Source: Whitmania pigra (Eukaryota; Annelida; Clitellata; Hirudinida; Haemopidae). Taken from it: DNA of 64,000 nt. Within the stretch, counting starts at the first letter, position 1, and the number at the start of each line of letters is the position of its first letter. The position numbers and the translations under genes are program-made. Below, piece after piece: positions 35,901 to 48,300 of this stretch. The stretch is taken from assembly GCA_021613335.1 (NCBI GenBank), contig JAJTWR010000017.1, positions 17,501 to 81,500 on the forward strand. Reading direction: 5' to 3'. The notes beneath the pieces are model-generated. The model saw only the letters and a list, made by a program, of their open reading frames with translations, did no database searches and was not told the DNA's origin.

Positions 35901-37237
35901 TAGTGCATACAAAATAGTTTGTATTCAAACCATAACATGCAGCAAAACATGAAGCCAACAAAAGAACTATACAAAAATATACTTTTGCTGCATGCATACC
36001 TTTCATAAGCTGAATTTCTTGCAATGCATCAACTCAAAGAAAACTCACAAGCAGAACAATATTCGTGGGAGCAAGCGAACAATGCATTGCAGTCATAGCC
36101 AAAAAATGTCAGATAACTATTCAGTTATGCAAAGTAAAAACCAATGTTTTATATCAATGGAAATTTATCAGGATGTTCAGTAAAAACATAGAATGTCAAA
36201 AACATGAATTCATCCAAGCAGTCCCATCACACAAAAAATTCCATTGCAGAATTTACCTGTTTTATATGGAGCTCAACATCTTGCTGAGTGCAACTCTCAA
36301 CTTTGTTGTCAACAGTTTTCACCAAACTTTCAACCTCAATGAGCGATTCCTTGGTAACACTGATAACAAAAATCGCAGTTCTTATTGAGTTTGACGGAAA
36401 AGGTTGTGACACTAAAAATGATCTACCCGGAAATAAATTTTATCATTGGTTTGCTGACATTTCCAAAATAAGGAGAAGCTAGGGCTTGAACTGTGTGATC
36501 TTTGTCTCTCAAAACAACAAAGCATTGCTTTCCTATCGCAAAAACACAAAAAAATTGTGTGAAATTTCAATAATCAACAAAAATTAAAATGTCTTATGAA
36601 TTCTAGCTAGAGAAATACTCACCCACACTCCTGCTGGTATGAAGCCTAGCTCTCACCCAAATCATCTGATCCTTTTTATCAGTGTTGATCTCCTTCACAT
36701 CAACAAAGTTCAACTTCAATGTCTCTTGAGACTGGATCAATGGAAAGCTGCCATACTGACCAGCTGCAGTGTCGACTGCTTCTGCCAAGTTGGCTGCTTC
36801 CACAGCCTGCTGACCTTCTTGTTTTTGTTGTTTCTTTGCAGCCTTTTCTGCATCTTTCTGTTGTTTCTTTAAGGCCTTTTTGCTCAAAGAAGCATCATTT
36901 CTGTAAATGTAAATATATAAGTACTCAGTTGAACTGATTATTATTAAGATTTATTAAATTGGCACCGTGTTTAGCTCTTATTTTTTATGTCCAAGCAAAA
37001 CTGGTACACTGCGATGCAGTGATGAGCCCGATGAACCCGACATTTTAGTGTTCCCAAAACGGCGGGGAGGAGGTAAATAACTCAGTGACGCAATCCTATA
37101 CCACGGTGAACTTTTACTGAACTTAGCCGTGGTGAACTTATGGGGTTTTTTTATAAAACCAAATCCTCTCAAATACACTAAAAATCCCAAAAAAATTCTC
37201 ACCCAGCGGCAGAAGTCAGCTCTTCGGCTTCGATCAT
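32959..37237 (-). CDS. DARS1: cytosolic aspartyl-tRNA synthetase
   Basis: Class II synthetase charging tRNA-Asp; in animals it belongs to the multi-synthetase complex. Exons in coding order: 37203-37237, 36623-36900, 36427-36532, 36257-36359, 35672-35746, 35366-35534, 34888-35022, 34438-34585, 34306-34374, 34023-34143, 33528-33608, 33262-33373, 32959-33122; 531 residues (human 501). Order: a Lys/Gln/Ala-rich N-terminal helix ([18 protein letters not shown]), the OB-fold anticodon domain ([21 protein letters not shown]), then the catalytic core with [28 protein letters not shown] (motif 2), [18 protein letters not shown] run and [11 protein letters not shown] (motif 3). It ends RDPKRLTP like the human enzyme. 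The longer basic N-terminal stretch explains the extra length. Nothing looks broken. Confidence 0.96.
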
Positions 37238-37765
37238 GATCTTCGCTTAAAGAAAGGCAGATAGAACAAAACGTGATATGACAGCACAACTCCAGTTAGG
37301 CAAATAGGAATGAAGTTCAGAGATGTGTGAAGTTAGCAATTTAAAAAAACAATGAAAAAAATTAAATGAGTTTAAAAAAATTAATATAAAGGTTAAGGTA
37401 ATATAATTTAACTAAAGAATCATCTATAAATGATGTCCGCAAAAATTTGCCAATTTCTCCCTTTGTCCGTACGTCCGCTTTTGGTGTATACCTCCCCCCC
37501 CTTATTTTACGGACATCCGCATTTTTGCATTTTTGCAAACAAAATTATTTCTCACAATTTGTCAAAAGTTGTAATGAAAATATTTGCATTCATTTGAGCT
37601 ATGTCTTCTTTGAGCTCTATCAACAGCTTTCTCAATTTTTGTAAATGTAAATAAAAGAATATTGATAAAAATTGAAATAAAATCATTAAAAAATAAATTC
37701 AAAAAATTAAATTTTTTTTAAATAAATTTTTTTAAAGTGCGGATTCAATTCGCCCAAATTACGTC
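37238..37765. promoter_or_regulatory. region upstream of DARS1
   Basis: DARS1 promoter and 5' UTR must be here. The stretch 37430-37530 contains repeated GTCCG and CCGC words around a C-run and may be repeat-derived, but no element can be bounded. Confidence 0.3.
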
Positions 37766-38140
37766 CCTGAAGGCAGTGGCGCAACCAGCGAAAAATGCTG
37801 GGGGGGCTTAAGTTTAGAAAAGGGACGAAAGCCCGACGCAGTCGAAAAATTTTTGAAACTGTTAAGATCAATACTACTAATTATATTTCATAAAGAATTA
37901 AAGATAGAACAGATTATTATTATAAGTTTGACTATCTTCTGTCTGCAGTCCTTTTTTGTATCTTTAATAATTTATTTATTTTATAAGATGCAATTGAAAG
38001 GCCCAATTGGACCACTAACACAATCGCGAAAACAAACAACAAAAAAACAAAAACAACAAAAGGCTTTCATCGGTTTGTACAGGGGCAGCAAATAGATTAA
38101 ATATAATTTAAATATTGACTAAAGTCTAAGTCACGTATTA

Positions 38141-38276
38141 TTAAGTTGAAACGGGAGTTGATCTAACGACATCACCTGGCAATGCGTTCCATGGCTTTAC
38201 AATTCTATTACAAAAGGAGTATTTAACACTGTCTATTGAATAATTACTTTGCTTAAGTTTGAGACATTGTCCTCTT
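38141..38276 (-). mobile_element. LINE ORF2 C-terminal fragment inside the hAT element
   Basis: The minus frame reads RGQCLKLKQSNYSIDSVKYS then FCNRIVKPWNALPGDVV and a stop. The xRVVxxWNxLPxxVV block is the usual C-terminus of CR1/L2-type reverse-transcriptase proteins. Confidence 0.8.
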
Positions 38277-38396
38277 GTTCCTGTGTCCTCTTGTTATTAT
38301 TGAGCTTGACTATCTTCTGTCTCAAAGTTTCAAACCAGTTAAAGCAAATGCAAAAAAAAAGTTTTTGTTTAAAATTGTAATATGATGTCTTTGCAG

Positions 38397-38875
38397 TTAC
38401 AAAATAATTTTTCGATCAGTCTGTGAAAATCTGTTCACCCTTTCATTTACTGGAAGAAGTGCAGTAGTTGTTTTGTTCGCAGATATTCTCAATAAACTTT
38501 GCAAATGACAGGCAGACATAGTCGTCCTGAGATGACTTTTAATAAGGCGAAGTTTAGAAAATGCCCTTTCTGCATCTGATGATGTAACTGGCAGAGTAAG
38601 AGCAACATCGAGCATATAATGCAACACAGGCTGAATGCTTGTGGCACAGAAAAGATCTTGCAGTTCGATACATGCATTGGGATCAGACCGATCAGCACGT
38701 AAACTTGCCGATGTGAATTGGAGCTGTCTTTGTACAGTTTCAGCATCTTTTCCATGAAGGTTGCAGAATTCTGAAAACTCGAGAGTCATTGTGCCATTCT
38801 GCAAAGCATCAAGAGCAACCAAGGCAGGGTTCGTGAAAAACTCATCGTATTTGGAAAAATTGCAGGGTTTCTCCT
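38397..38875 (-). pseudogene. hAT transposase C-terminal fragment
   Basis: The frame contains LTLPVTSSDAERAFSKLRLI and KSHLRTTMS, the hAT dimerisation signature with the conserved Ala/Ser-x-x-Glu-Arg-x-Phe-Ser. Only the last 140 or so codons remain. Confidence 0.85.
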
Positions 38876-38899
38876 ATTAGTTGCGCCACTGCCTGAAGG

Positions 38900-39844
38900 C
38901 GTAGGATATTTTGTGCCCGGAGACAAACTATAAAATTTTCGCCCCCCATGCACCCCGTTTAATCACATTATCTTTTACATCGAATAAGGAAAAAAATTAA
39001 ATTTTAATGAAACATTCTATTTGAAGAAGCAAATTTATTGAAATTATATTGCATGACTCATTCAGCCACTATCGTATTCTGATTTACACAGTCTACAAAA
39101 GATTTAATTTTCTTGTCGCTAACTGGTATTATGTCAATGACATAAGCAAAATCTCTTTTTTCCAATGTCTCCATTACAACTCTAAGAAGAGCAAGATCCC
39201 CTGAAATAGTGGTACACAATCTGTTTTGGTAGAGGGCTAGAGACAAAATTCGGAGAACCTCCGGGGGCCGAGCGAATGAGACCATGTAAAATAGAATCTA
39301 AATTTTATACCTCATCAACTTCAAGACAGCGCAAGCATAAGACACATGTTCTGGAGAATAAGAGCAAAGTTGTGAACTAGATTGGCTGATGTTCATAGTA
39401 AATCTTGACAATTTTAAGTTGGCGAGAGTATACAACGCTACGACTGAAGCTTTGAGATATCAGACTGTTCGTAATTTGCATAACAATGGAAAATAATCAA
39501 ACAGCAAAAATGGTGGAGGTCTTGAAGGTCCACTGAGTCGAGGTTATGGAAAACTACATAATCACGACACATTCTAAGATTGGTACGGCCTAGCTCACTC
39601 GGTAAGGAACTACTCAGTAACTCGGCTGTTTTAGTCCAGTGAGAACAAAATTTTAAATTTAGAGATATATGTCGGTGCCTCCTCTATGTTCATTCAAGAA
39701 TCTTACAAAAATTGAATGAAAAACCTATTTTTTACTTCTCGTGTCAGCCTTCGCAGTCCACATGAAGACCGGTCGCGGACCTGAGGTTGTGCACCACTAG
39801 CCCAGATGATCCTGTCCCATGAAGCATGCAAATACGACAAAATA
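38900..39844. other. repeat-like stretch, no gene assigned
   Basis: Includes a 75-codon minus-strand frame (39058-39285) beginning MVSFARPPEVLRILSL that I do not recognise. No splice partners or domain support it. The setting suggests old transposon sequence. Confidence 0.3.
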
Positions 39845-40995
39845 GGTTTCAGTTTCCTGAACGACCGCTTGCGATTGAAACTGCTGCTGTTGTTAACAAA
39901 ATTTGCAGTGATATTAGAAGATTTGGAAATAAGTCATAAAACGCAATAAAACCATGAAGATCCAATGGAGTTTCTGAAGGAATTTCATTCCGTTTACTGA
40001 GCAGTATTTTGCAATCGTCACTTTCTGTAAAAAGTTCGTGCCCATTGATGCCCATGTCTCAGAAATTTCCAAAATCTGTGCAATTTTGATGGTAACCAGA
40101 CTGTTGCTCAAATGGCGATAGTTCACATGGTGGTTGCACACATGGCAGTTGCGAACATAGATTATTGCTCACAACGTTCCCTCCAAGTTGCGCGGCTGCG
40201 CGCTTGACAAGAAAACTGATTTCAAATAACACTGATTTCGTTGTTATCTTGGTTGATACATATTAAAAAAAAAATTCGGGTGCGCAGGCTAAAAAAAATT
40301 TAGAGGGAACGTTAAGAAGGAAAGCATCTATGATAAGTCTGCACAGGAAATGCTCAGTGCCGATATCTTCTGACTCCCCATCTGTGATAACATTGGCAGA
40401 AGCTGCAAACTGTTCAGTTCATCAATAATTGTAATGTCCAAGTCATCTGGATATGACCGTTCTTCGAGAATTTTCGAGTTGCTTTGCTGCGGCCTGAAGC
40501 TCGTCTGGTGACAGTTCTTTCAGATGGCTAAAAAAAAGCTAAATTGGCCTGATATCTCTTGATATGCTTGCAGACGTTGGTCGAAAGAAGCGATAAACGG
40601 ATCAATAACAGGCATGAAATTTTCTGTTCGGTATTTGTCGGAAGGGCTGAATTGAATTCGCTTTGCTTCTCATAAGTATCGAAGGAATCCCGGTTCGACG
40701 CCACATAATTTTTCAAGCTGGTCACTAACGCCACAGCAGTATTTAGATCGCGTTTTACATGTTTTAGCTTTTTGTTGGTCGCATATATTCTCTGCAGTAT
40801 ATCATTCCAGAAGGTGGTGTAAATACCTGTTTCAAGCTTATTTGTCTGTCTAATCCGTCCTTTTGCTTCGCATCGTACACACCCTTTTTCATCAATATCA
40901 TTAGCAATTTGTTTCAGTATATCTTTAATCTGCTAATAGTCATGCTTCGTTGCATCAGCTCTGCAGGACCAACGCGTTCTTGTGACACGTTTGAG
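39845..40995 (-). pseudogene. decayed hAT transposase (KIAA1586/ZMYM-like type)
   Basis: Minus-strand pieces run in the right order. TRTRWSCRADATKH near 40,965-41,000 matches the RWSSRxxA block of these transposases. RIRQTNKLETGIYTTFWNDI follows and is open to about 40,530. The C-terminal run FYDLFPNLLISLQILLTTA is then interrupted by a frameshift just where the ERSFRKLKPI signature resumes (near 39,855). Many stops make it inactive. The termini were not found. Confidence 0.75.
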
Positions 40996-41000
40996 AATCA

Positions 41001-42394
41001 ATTATTAATAAGCATGTTTTAACGTCTCAGTCAAAAATTGATAATAAATAGAAAAATAGTAAAGAAGAACAGCTTCTCAAGGAATTAAAACAATTGTACA
41101 GCACTCGAACAGCATTCTGCAGCATTTTTACCAATCAAGTTGAAAAAATGTGATGTAAAAATGGTGTGTTTATAATGTTCTAAAGGGTTACCATTAGAAA
41201 ATAATCATATCATTTACATCCATAAAGGCCTGTTATAAAACTCTAATCTAGTACAGTTTTTAGTTTAATTCAATGTAAATTTTTCTTCACCTTAGTATTG
41301 TTCTTATTGTTATTAATAGTATTACAATGATGTATAAAATGGTGAACGTAATCTCAGAAGATTAAAATGGATGAAAAGAACTCAATTAACTTGCACAATT
41401 CATTTTAATATAGAATAGTTTTAATATAAAACTTGCGAGAGTATATTGCGAATCTCAGAGTTCAAGTTAAGATAGGTTTCTGGTAGCTTTCACAGCCACA
41501 GGGTTTAATAATTTTGGACATATATGTATGACGGTTGGAACTCTGTAATAAATAGACTAACTGCCTACTATATAAAGCCAAATAAAAACACTACAAGATG
41601 GCCTTCGTGGAAGAGGTTGGGAGGGGAATTTTTCTTTCTTCCCTTTCAGCATCAAAATAATAATAAAACTTTCATGCGTGGGACCCATGTGGGGGGTACA
41701 GCTAGTTACCTTCTATTAAAGCATTGTAATGGTTTATAAAAAAATAATTAAATTGATTAACTAATTATTTTAACTTTTATTAAATTGTCCATAAAATAAT
41801 TAAGCCGACAAAGATAATGACTCTAACTTTCATAGAAAATTCATGATGAATTTATTAGTGTTCAGCTAATGATACGGTTGATTAAGGTTTTCAATATTGT
41901 AATAAAATTAGCAAAACTATCGAATACTTTAGATACTTATTTCAGTATCACTTTTCTGTTAGTTATTTCGTGTTCATTATGATTCCATCAGTTAGTTATT
42001 GGTGAAGCACTTAATTACAGTTTTCAAATTAATCATATGGACTTCACAATTAGAATTTTTATTGTCAGAAAGTTCAACAAATTTGTCAACGATGTTTGGT
42101 TAAGATTCATGACCTCTGGTTAACCGTGTCAAAGGTTGAAGAGAGTTTTGGTGTGTTTGTTACAGAGTGAAGCAGATGACATTTGTGAAATGCTATTAAG
42201 ATTAATGCATTATCAGTAAATAGTACCGTTGATTAAATTGATAAAATCAAAAGTTGTTATTCCTGATAAATAAGAGATCAAGTTTTATGTAGAACAATAT
42301 TGATCTTTGTCATACAAAGCAATAATATCATATTCGCCGTGAGGGATACGCTATACTGCATTTAGTGCACTTTGCATAATGTTACAGTATAATT
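41001..42394. promoter_or_regulatory. region upstream of CASD1
   Basis: About 1.4 kb of AT-rich sequence that should contain the CASD1 promoter and 5' UTR. A 71-codon plus frame at 41524 has no recognisable features. Confidence 0.3.
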
Positions 42395-45300
42395 ATGAAA
42401 GTTTTGTCTAGGTGTAGAAGAATATTGGGTTACGTAATAAGAATACTGGTAAGTACCGTTGCTGCAAATTTTTCAAAGATTTCTGGCGATGAACAAGCAA
42501 GTGTTGCGGAAAACACATCGCGTTCACAAAACATGAATTCCAAAAATAGTTTTGGACAATGTCATGCCAATAACAGTCAAAGATCAAGGAACATGTCAGG
42601 CTCTCAGAATATCGATGCTTATTATAAGTTTTTTACCGTCGATAGATTTAAAGTTTTAGCTGCGCTTATTGTCTTGGTTTCTGCATGTTATCATGTAGCT
42701 CTACATCTCAGAAGCGGTATGTGATATAGTTCGTTTAAGGCGATTTGTTTGAATTAAATGTTTATCCAATTTTAGGTCACAATACCTGCAAATGGTTGCT
42801 TACTGATGGCCGATTTCAAGGCTATAATGAGTGGCAACCTCATGGTTGTATGATGCACAAGTACAGCAAGAGGTGACCTTATTTTTTATTTAGTTGCAAC
42901 TTAAACCTAAATAAAAAAATTTTCTACATCTTAAAGTTTCAGAAATGTTTGTTTCCTCATTATTAAAAGGCATGCTTCCTTTATTTGTTTTTAACAACTC
43001 TGAAAAAAATCAAATTTCCAAAACCTAAATTTTTGTATAGAACATTTTGGCATTCTATTAACTTATGTGATAAAACTTAACCTGATGTAATAATCTGATA
43101 TTAATAATTTAACATCAACTCACCTTAAAAACCACATTTATTTTGCAAATTACTCATCAACAAGAGATCAAAAATTTAAACTAACTGTGCTGTAGACAAT
43201 ACCAATTATTTTTTCACAAATTGAATAATTAACACCTGGAATAATCTACCTAATAGCATTGTCTCAGCCATCACCATTGGTCGTTTCACCTCCCTCCTCA
43301 ATGAATATGACTCGTCACCTTTTCTCGTTTACTACTGATTGAACCTCTCGTTTCTTTTCGCAATGTTTTGCTTGTTTTATAAGGTAAGAGGCTTCGGTCC
43401 TCTAATCACTTAATAAAACAAAATAAAATAAATGTTGATGTCAATGTATGCCTTAGCATCACAAAGCAGTGCAATTAATAATTTGAGTTTCTCTAATTGA
43501 TTTTTTTTAGGACCCACCTATTTGTATAACTTTAGTAAACTATCCTGATTTCTTCCTAGTTCCTATTCCATAATAGTCAATGCATTAATAATGCTTTGTG
43601 GAAGGTTATTCCAGTTGCATTGCTCTGTTTTTTTTAATTACATTAATTTTTTTTAATTTTCTTTTCAGATTTGTCAAATGGAAAACTGATTTCCTCTTTA
43701 TAATAACATGATTTATGAAAAACCTATGAATTTATCTTTACATGTATTTAGAAATCATCAATCTTATCTCCCACATTATTCTAGGACATGACAATTCATC
43801 GCAAAACACGGACAATTCGTTGCAATAGAAATATTTTAACTTAAAAGATCCCTAAATACGACTCAATAGTTAGACCGAGACAAAACATTCATTTTAACGT
43901 GCTTAGAAATGAAGTGCGGGAGTTGTAGAAAAGGATATGTAAATATTTGAAATACTTAAATTTTAAATTTATATATTTTGAAATGATTTTGTGATTTCTA
44001 GGTAAGAAAGAAATCACATCATTTCTTCAAAATTCATCAAAAAATTAATTGAACTAATAAACAAAATAACACAAAAACAATGATTTCAATTCAAAATAAA
44101 AAAACAATCACAAAAAGGATTATATTTTGTGATTTTAAATCATTTGACTTGAAATACATCACTGGTGTCAGGGTAGTCCCTACGACCCAACCCAGACATT
44201 GCTCCTAATAGGATGCTTGATGTGCATGCATGGATTGTTGTTAAAGATGATTGGCTGAAGGACATATCATGTGAGCTTCAAGAGATTCTTGAAATTTCCA
44301 GGATTTTGGGATAGTATAAATAGGTCGATGTCGTATTGATTTTTTTGATTTAATTCAGCACTGTTTCAGATTGTCACTTGGACATTCGTGTTGTTTAATT
44401 ACTGACTATCCTCCAGTGAGGACTGTTTCTGTAGCTGTCCTGCAACATTCTAGGATGAATGCCATTGTGCACAACTTTTAAAAGTAGCAAATTTGGCAGA
44501 TACTCTGATTGATTTCAGAGTTGATCATATTATCATTATTACCATTTGGTTGTATTATTATTGTTACCGCTTGATCTTATTATAATTATTACCACTTTAC
44601 ATTAAGACATGGTCATCATTTGTTTGCAGACATTGGACATTTAGACTAATCCTTATTTTCAGTTAGGGCTGACTTTATGACTTACTAAATTTATTTGATA
44701 TGTCAGTTTTGTAATACGGCTAAACAGACACTTCACTTATTTATTTATATATTTGTTGGTGTCCCATCTAACTTAGATGATCTAAAGTATGTTGTTTCTT
44801 TTATTTAGCGACTCTCGCAATTGCATGAACTACGTCTCGTACTGGGGTGGAAGGAATCATTTTGTTTTTGTCGGCGACTCTCGCATGCGACAGCTCTATC
44901 TTGAATTTGTCGGTCTTCTAAGCAAGGAATCGCTCAAGTCTAGCAAATATCATGGCAAGTTAAGCTTCAGTGATGCCAAGACTAATGTCTTAGTGGTTAG
45001 ATTGACATTTCACGTAATAATGACATCAATAAATCAGTGTTTCCATACATTTACGTTTATGTCCATTATAATGTTTGGTTTGGTCGACATGGGAGTACAG
45101 GTTATTGGTGCTGTCATTGTTGTTGTTGTTGTTGTTGTTGTATGGAGGCTGCTGATGTTGTTGACAGTTGTAAGGAGGTTAAATGGTGTTGTTGTTGCAA
45201 GGAGATTGTTTTTGTAAGGAGGTTGTTGTTATTGCATTAAAAGTTATTTTATTTAAAATTTAAATTGTTGAAGGAATTCTTCTGGGCACCATTTGTTGAT

Positions 45301-48300
45301 AATTCAATGAGGGAAATATTAGAATTTTTGGCTTATTCGGATTCTAGTCCGAGACTTGTTGTCATTGGTTCGGCATTGGTAAATTGATGCTTTCAATTAC
45401 TTTATTGCTGTGTTTGCTCTGTATGGCAGTTAACTTTAATTAAATTTTGTCTTATGAATTTTATTTAAGAGGTAAATGCAAAAGCCATTCAGCACATTTA
45501 TTTGTTTAATTTATGCTAGAGTATCAGAATGATAATAACTACTGGTAAATGTCTTTCAAAATATTAACTAATTATTGGCTAATGATTATTAGTGGACCAT
45601 AAAGCTCAATAATGGTTCAGAAGATGTCATTCCATCATTCAAAAGTTTGAATTATTTTGTGTCATCCTATTCTAATACTAATACTGTATTGTCATCATTC
45701 ATCAAATTGGTCAGACAATGTCACAAGTATGAAATCGATATTTTCAAAATACAAAGATTCTTCCGAAGTTGTTTGGATGCTTCAAGGTATTTCAAGTATT
45801 CAATTCCAAAGTGTCAAACTTTGTCAGTCATCGCCATGTTTATAGATGTGCATTTAATTGGCAGATCATGTGGTTGAAGCCAAACTATTTGCAAATAAAT
45901 CCATGATTACAAACAGACAGGTCGACCTTTACAACCGAGCAACCATCGAAAGCTTGTTAGCAGATTTGCTTCTGTTTGTTTTAGATTTAAAAAAACTGAA
46001 CCACTTTTGTTAACATTCGCAATCATTTCAGAATTTCCAGTAGAGTACAGATATGGTCATCATCTGTCTTAATTGGTCAAGGATTCCTAGGAAGGAATTT
46101 TGTATCGAGTAAATATTAATTTTAATGATAAATCAAGTTTGTTTTAAGAAGTGCATGTTAGTTTAAAGGGTGCACAAATATTTTCTCTGTGTGATGATTT
46201 GTGGACATATTGAAATAAATGAAATAATTAGCTGCTAAAATGTTTACTTAAGAAGTTAAAATTAGAAATTACATTATTCATTTCCTGAGGTGGTATTTTT
46301 CAGAAAAAGATCAGAAACCTACTAAGGATGTTTCCATGGTAACAACAGCCACAAACACAGCCAAGAAATATGAAGTTACATCTGCTTTGGAAGGAGAGGA
46401 ATTTGACGAAGAGGAGAATTCCGGAGACGGTTTGCATCTTCCACAGGAAGCTCTCGGATGGGACGTTCAAGTGCTACTGAACATGATCTGCAATAATTAC
46501 ATGAACTTTGATGATGGCAGTTGTTGCACTGCTCCAGAAAATCCAACTCCACTCCAGATGGTTCTCGCAGTATTTTTTGCAACCTCTTTCGTCATTGCAT
46601 TCATGGTGATGCTCTGGAAACACTTGGCTTACCTCAGTCGAAAAGTGAGTTCAATAAAGAGAAACAACAGGACCATCTCGAACGGGTTTAGTCACTTCAT
46701 CACCTCTCACAAGAATTTCAACAGCAAAGATCACGAGATTAAAGATGTCAGAGAACACGCTTTGTGTCATACGATTCATGATATGACCTCTCAAATGAAA
46801 AGGTTCCCAGAAAGTTGCCATATTTTTGCGGATTCGATTACATCGTTTGATTCTCAACACAAATGTGTCGACAACAATTGCGATACCCAGAGATCGTCAA
46901 CCACTTGTAAAAAGAATTCAGTCGATTTTCAATGCAAAAGTAAAGAATTTACGGGAGGAACATTTCATTCGACAAATTGCCAAGGCAGAAAGTGCCAGGA
47001 TCATAGGTGCCTTGAAGATGTCACAATAAAAGATGAATGTAATTCTCAAGACTCCCCACTCCAGTTTGCTTCACCTGCAAGTCCAATTCAAAATAGCCAC
47101 TCTCGACCTACTTGCGAAGAAAGCCAAGCCACCGATTGTTATTCAATTGTGTGCTGCATTTCCAAACTGGGCATCATCCTTTCATATTTCTTTGTTTGTG
47201 ATAGGTGATTACCCTGCATATTTTCATGTTATTTAATCAAATCTGAAATGTTTTTGAATTTTCTCTTTAGGACGACTTTTTTCATGAAGGAGAACAAATA
47301 CTACACGCACGTAAATTTTTTTCTGCCCTTTACCTATCTCATGGTACTTGGACTTTTCTTCACTGAAAAAACCTCACAGGTGATTTAAGCTTGCATTTAG
47401 TTTTGTATAAATTGAATAAATTAAGTAAATTAAGTAAAACCTTCAGATGGAAGTTTTAAACAGAAGTCAAACGGACGAGTGGAAAGGGTGGATGCAGATT
47501 GTCATACTCATTTATCACCTCACTGGAGCAAGTAAAGTCCTCAGCATTTACATGCAGATAAGGTTAGATGACAAAAGCAGCTTGTGTTTCAACTTATGGA
47601 CTTAATTAACGAGGTTCACAATCAATTAGAGTCATGGCATCGGCTTATCTCTTTCTGTCGGCGTATGGACATTTTACCTATTTTTACAACAAGGATGACT
47701 TTTCATTGCACAGACTTTGCACTGTTAGTTTTCATCATTTGATGACATTGGAATGACTTTAACTTAAACATGTTTTATTATATTAGTTAAAATTATATTT
47801 ATCATGCAACAGGTAATCTTTCGTTTCAATTTCCTGGTGGCCTTGCTATGCTTGGCAATGAATCGACCATATCAGTTTTATAATTTTATTCCTCTTGTTA
47901 CCTTCTGGTTTGTTGTAATTTTTATTGTCATGGCAATTCCATCCAGGCTCTCTTCATCAAACAGTGACAGTGAGTTGGTGTTATTGATTCTCTACTTGTT
48001 GAGCCATCTAGTTTGAAACCTAACCTTTAAGTAAAAGTGTAATTGATTTTGTCGATGTAAAAATTCAATCAATCTCGAGTAAAGGAAACAAAATTGTCTC
48101 ATAAAGTACTTTTTCTTATATTTTATGTTCTTTTCTTTTTTCTTACACGAGACGAACTTATCTCAAAAAGTACCAGTGATGGGTAGTTTGTGTGTGCCCG
48201 CATGGCCTAACGGTTAAGGCTGCGCCTCTTACGATGACGGCACGGGGTTCAAACCCCGCTGCGGGAGCACCCTCCTAATCATCTAGCTATGCAACGGACG

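Larger units (their letters stand above)
37774..38891. mobile_element. non-autonomous hAT transposon with exact 8-bp target duplication
   Basis: Terminal inverted repeats CAGTGGCGCAAC and GTTGCGCCACTG bound the element. CCTGAAGG is repeated immediately outside at 37766-37773 and 38892-38899, the 8-bp duplication expected of hAT. It encloses a minus-strand hAT transposase tail and a minus-strand LINE 3' fragment, so it cannot move on its own. Confidence 0.95.

Noticed and set aside
45037..45240. Cysteine-rich peptide frame
   Set aside because: It is produced by a GTT/TTG simple repeat inside a CASD1 intron.
48196..48270. Functional tRNA gene
   Set aside because: A and B boxes are present, but the sequence is repeated at 31110-31241 with the same non-tRNA tail and a target duplication, so it is a SINE head.
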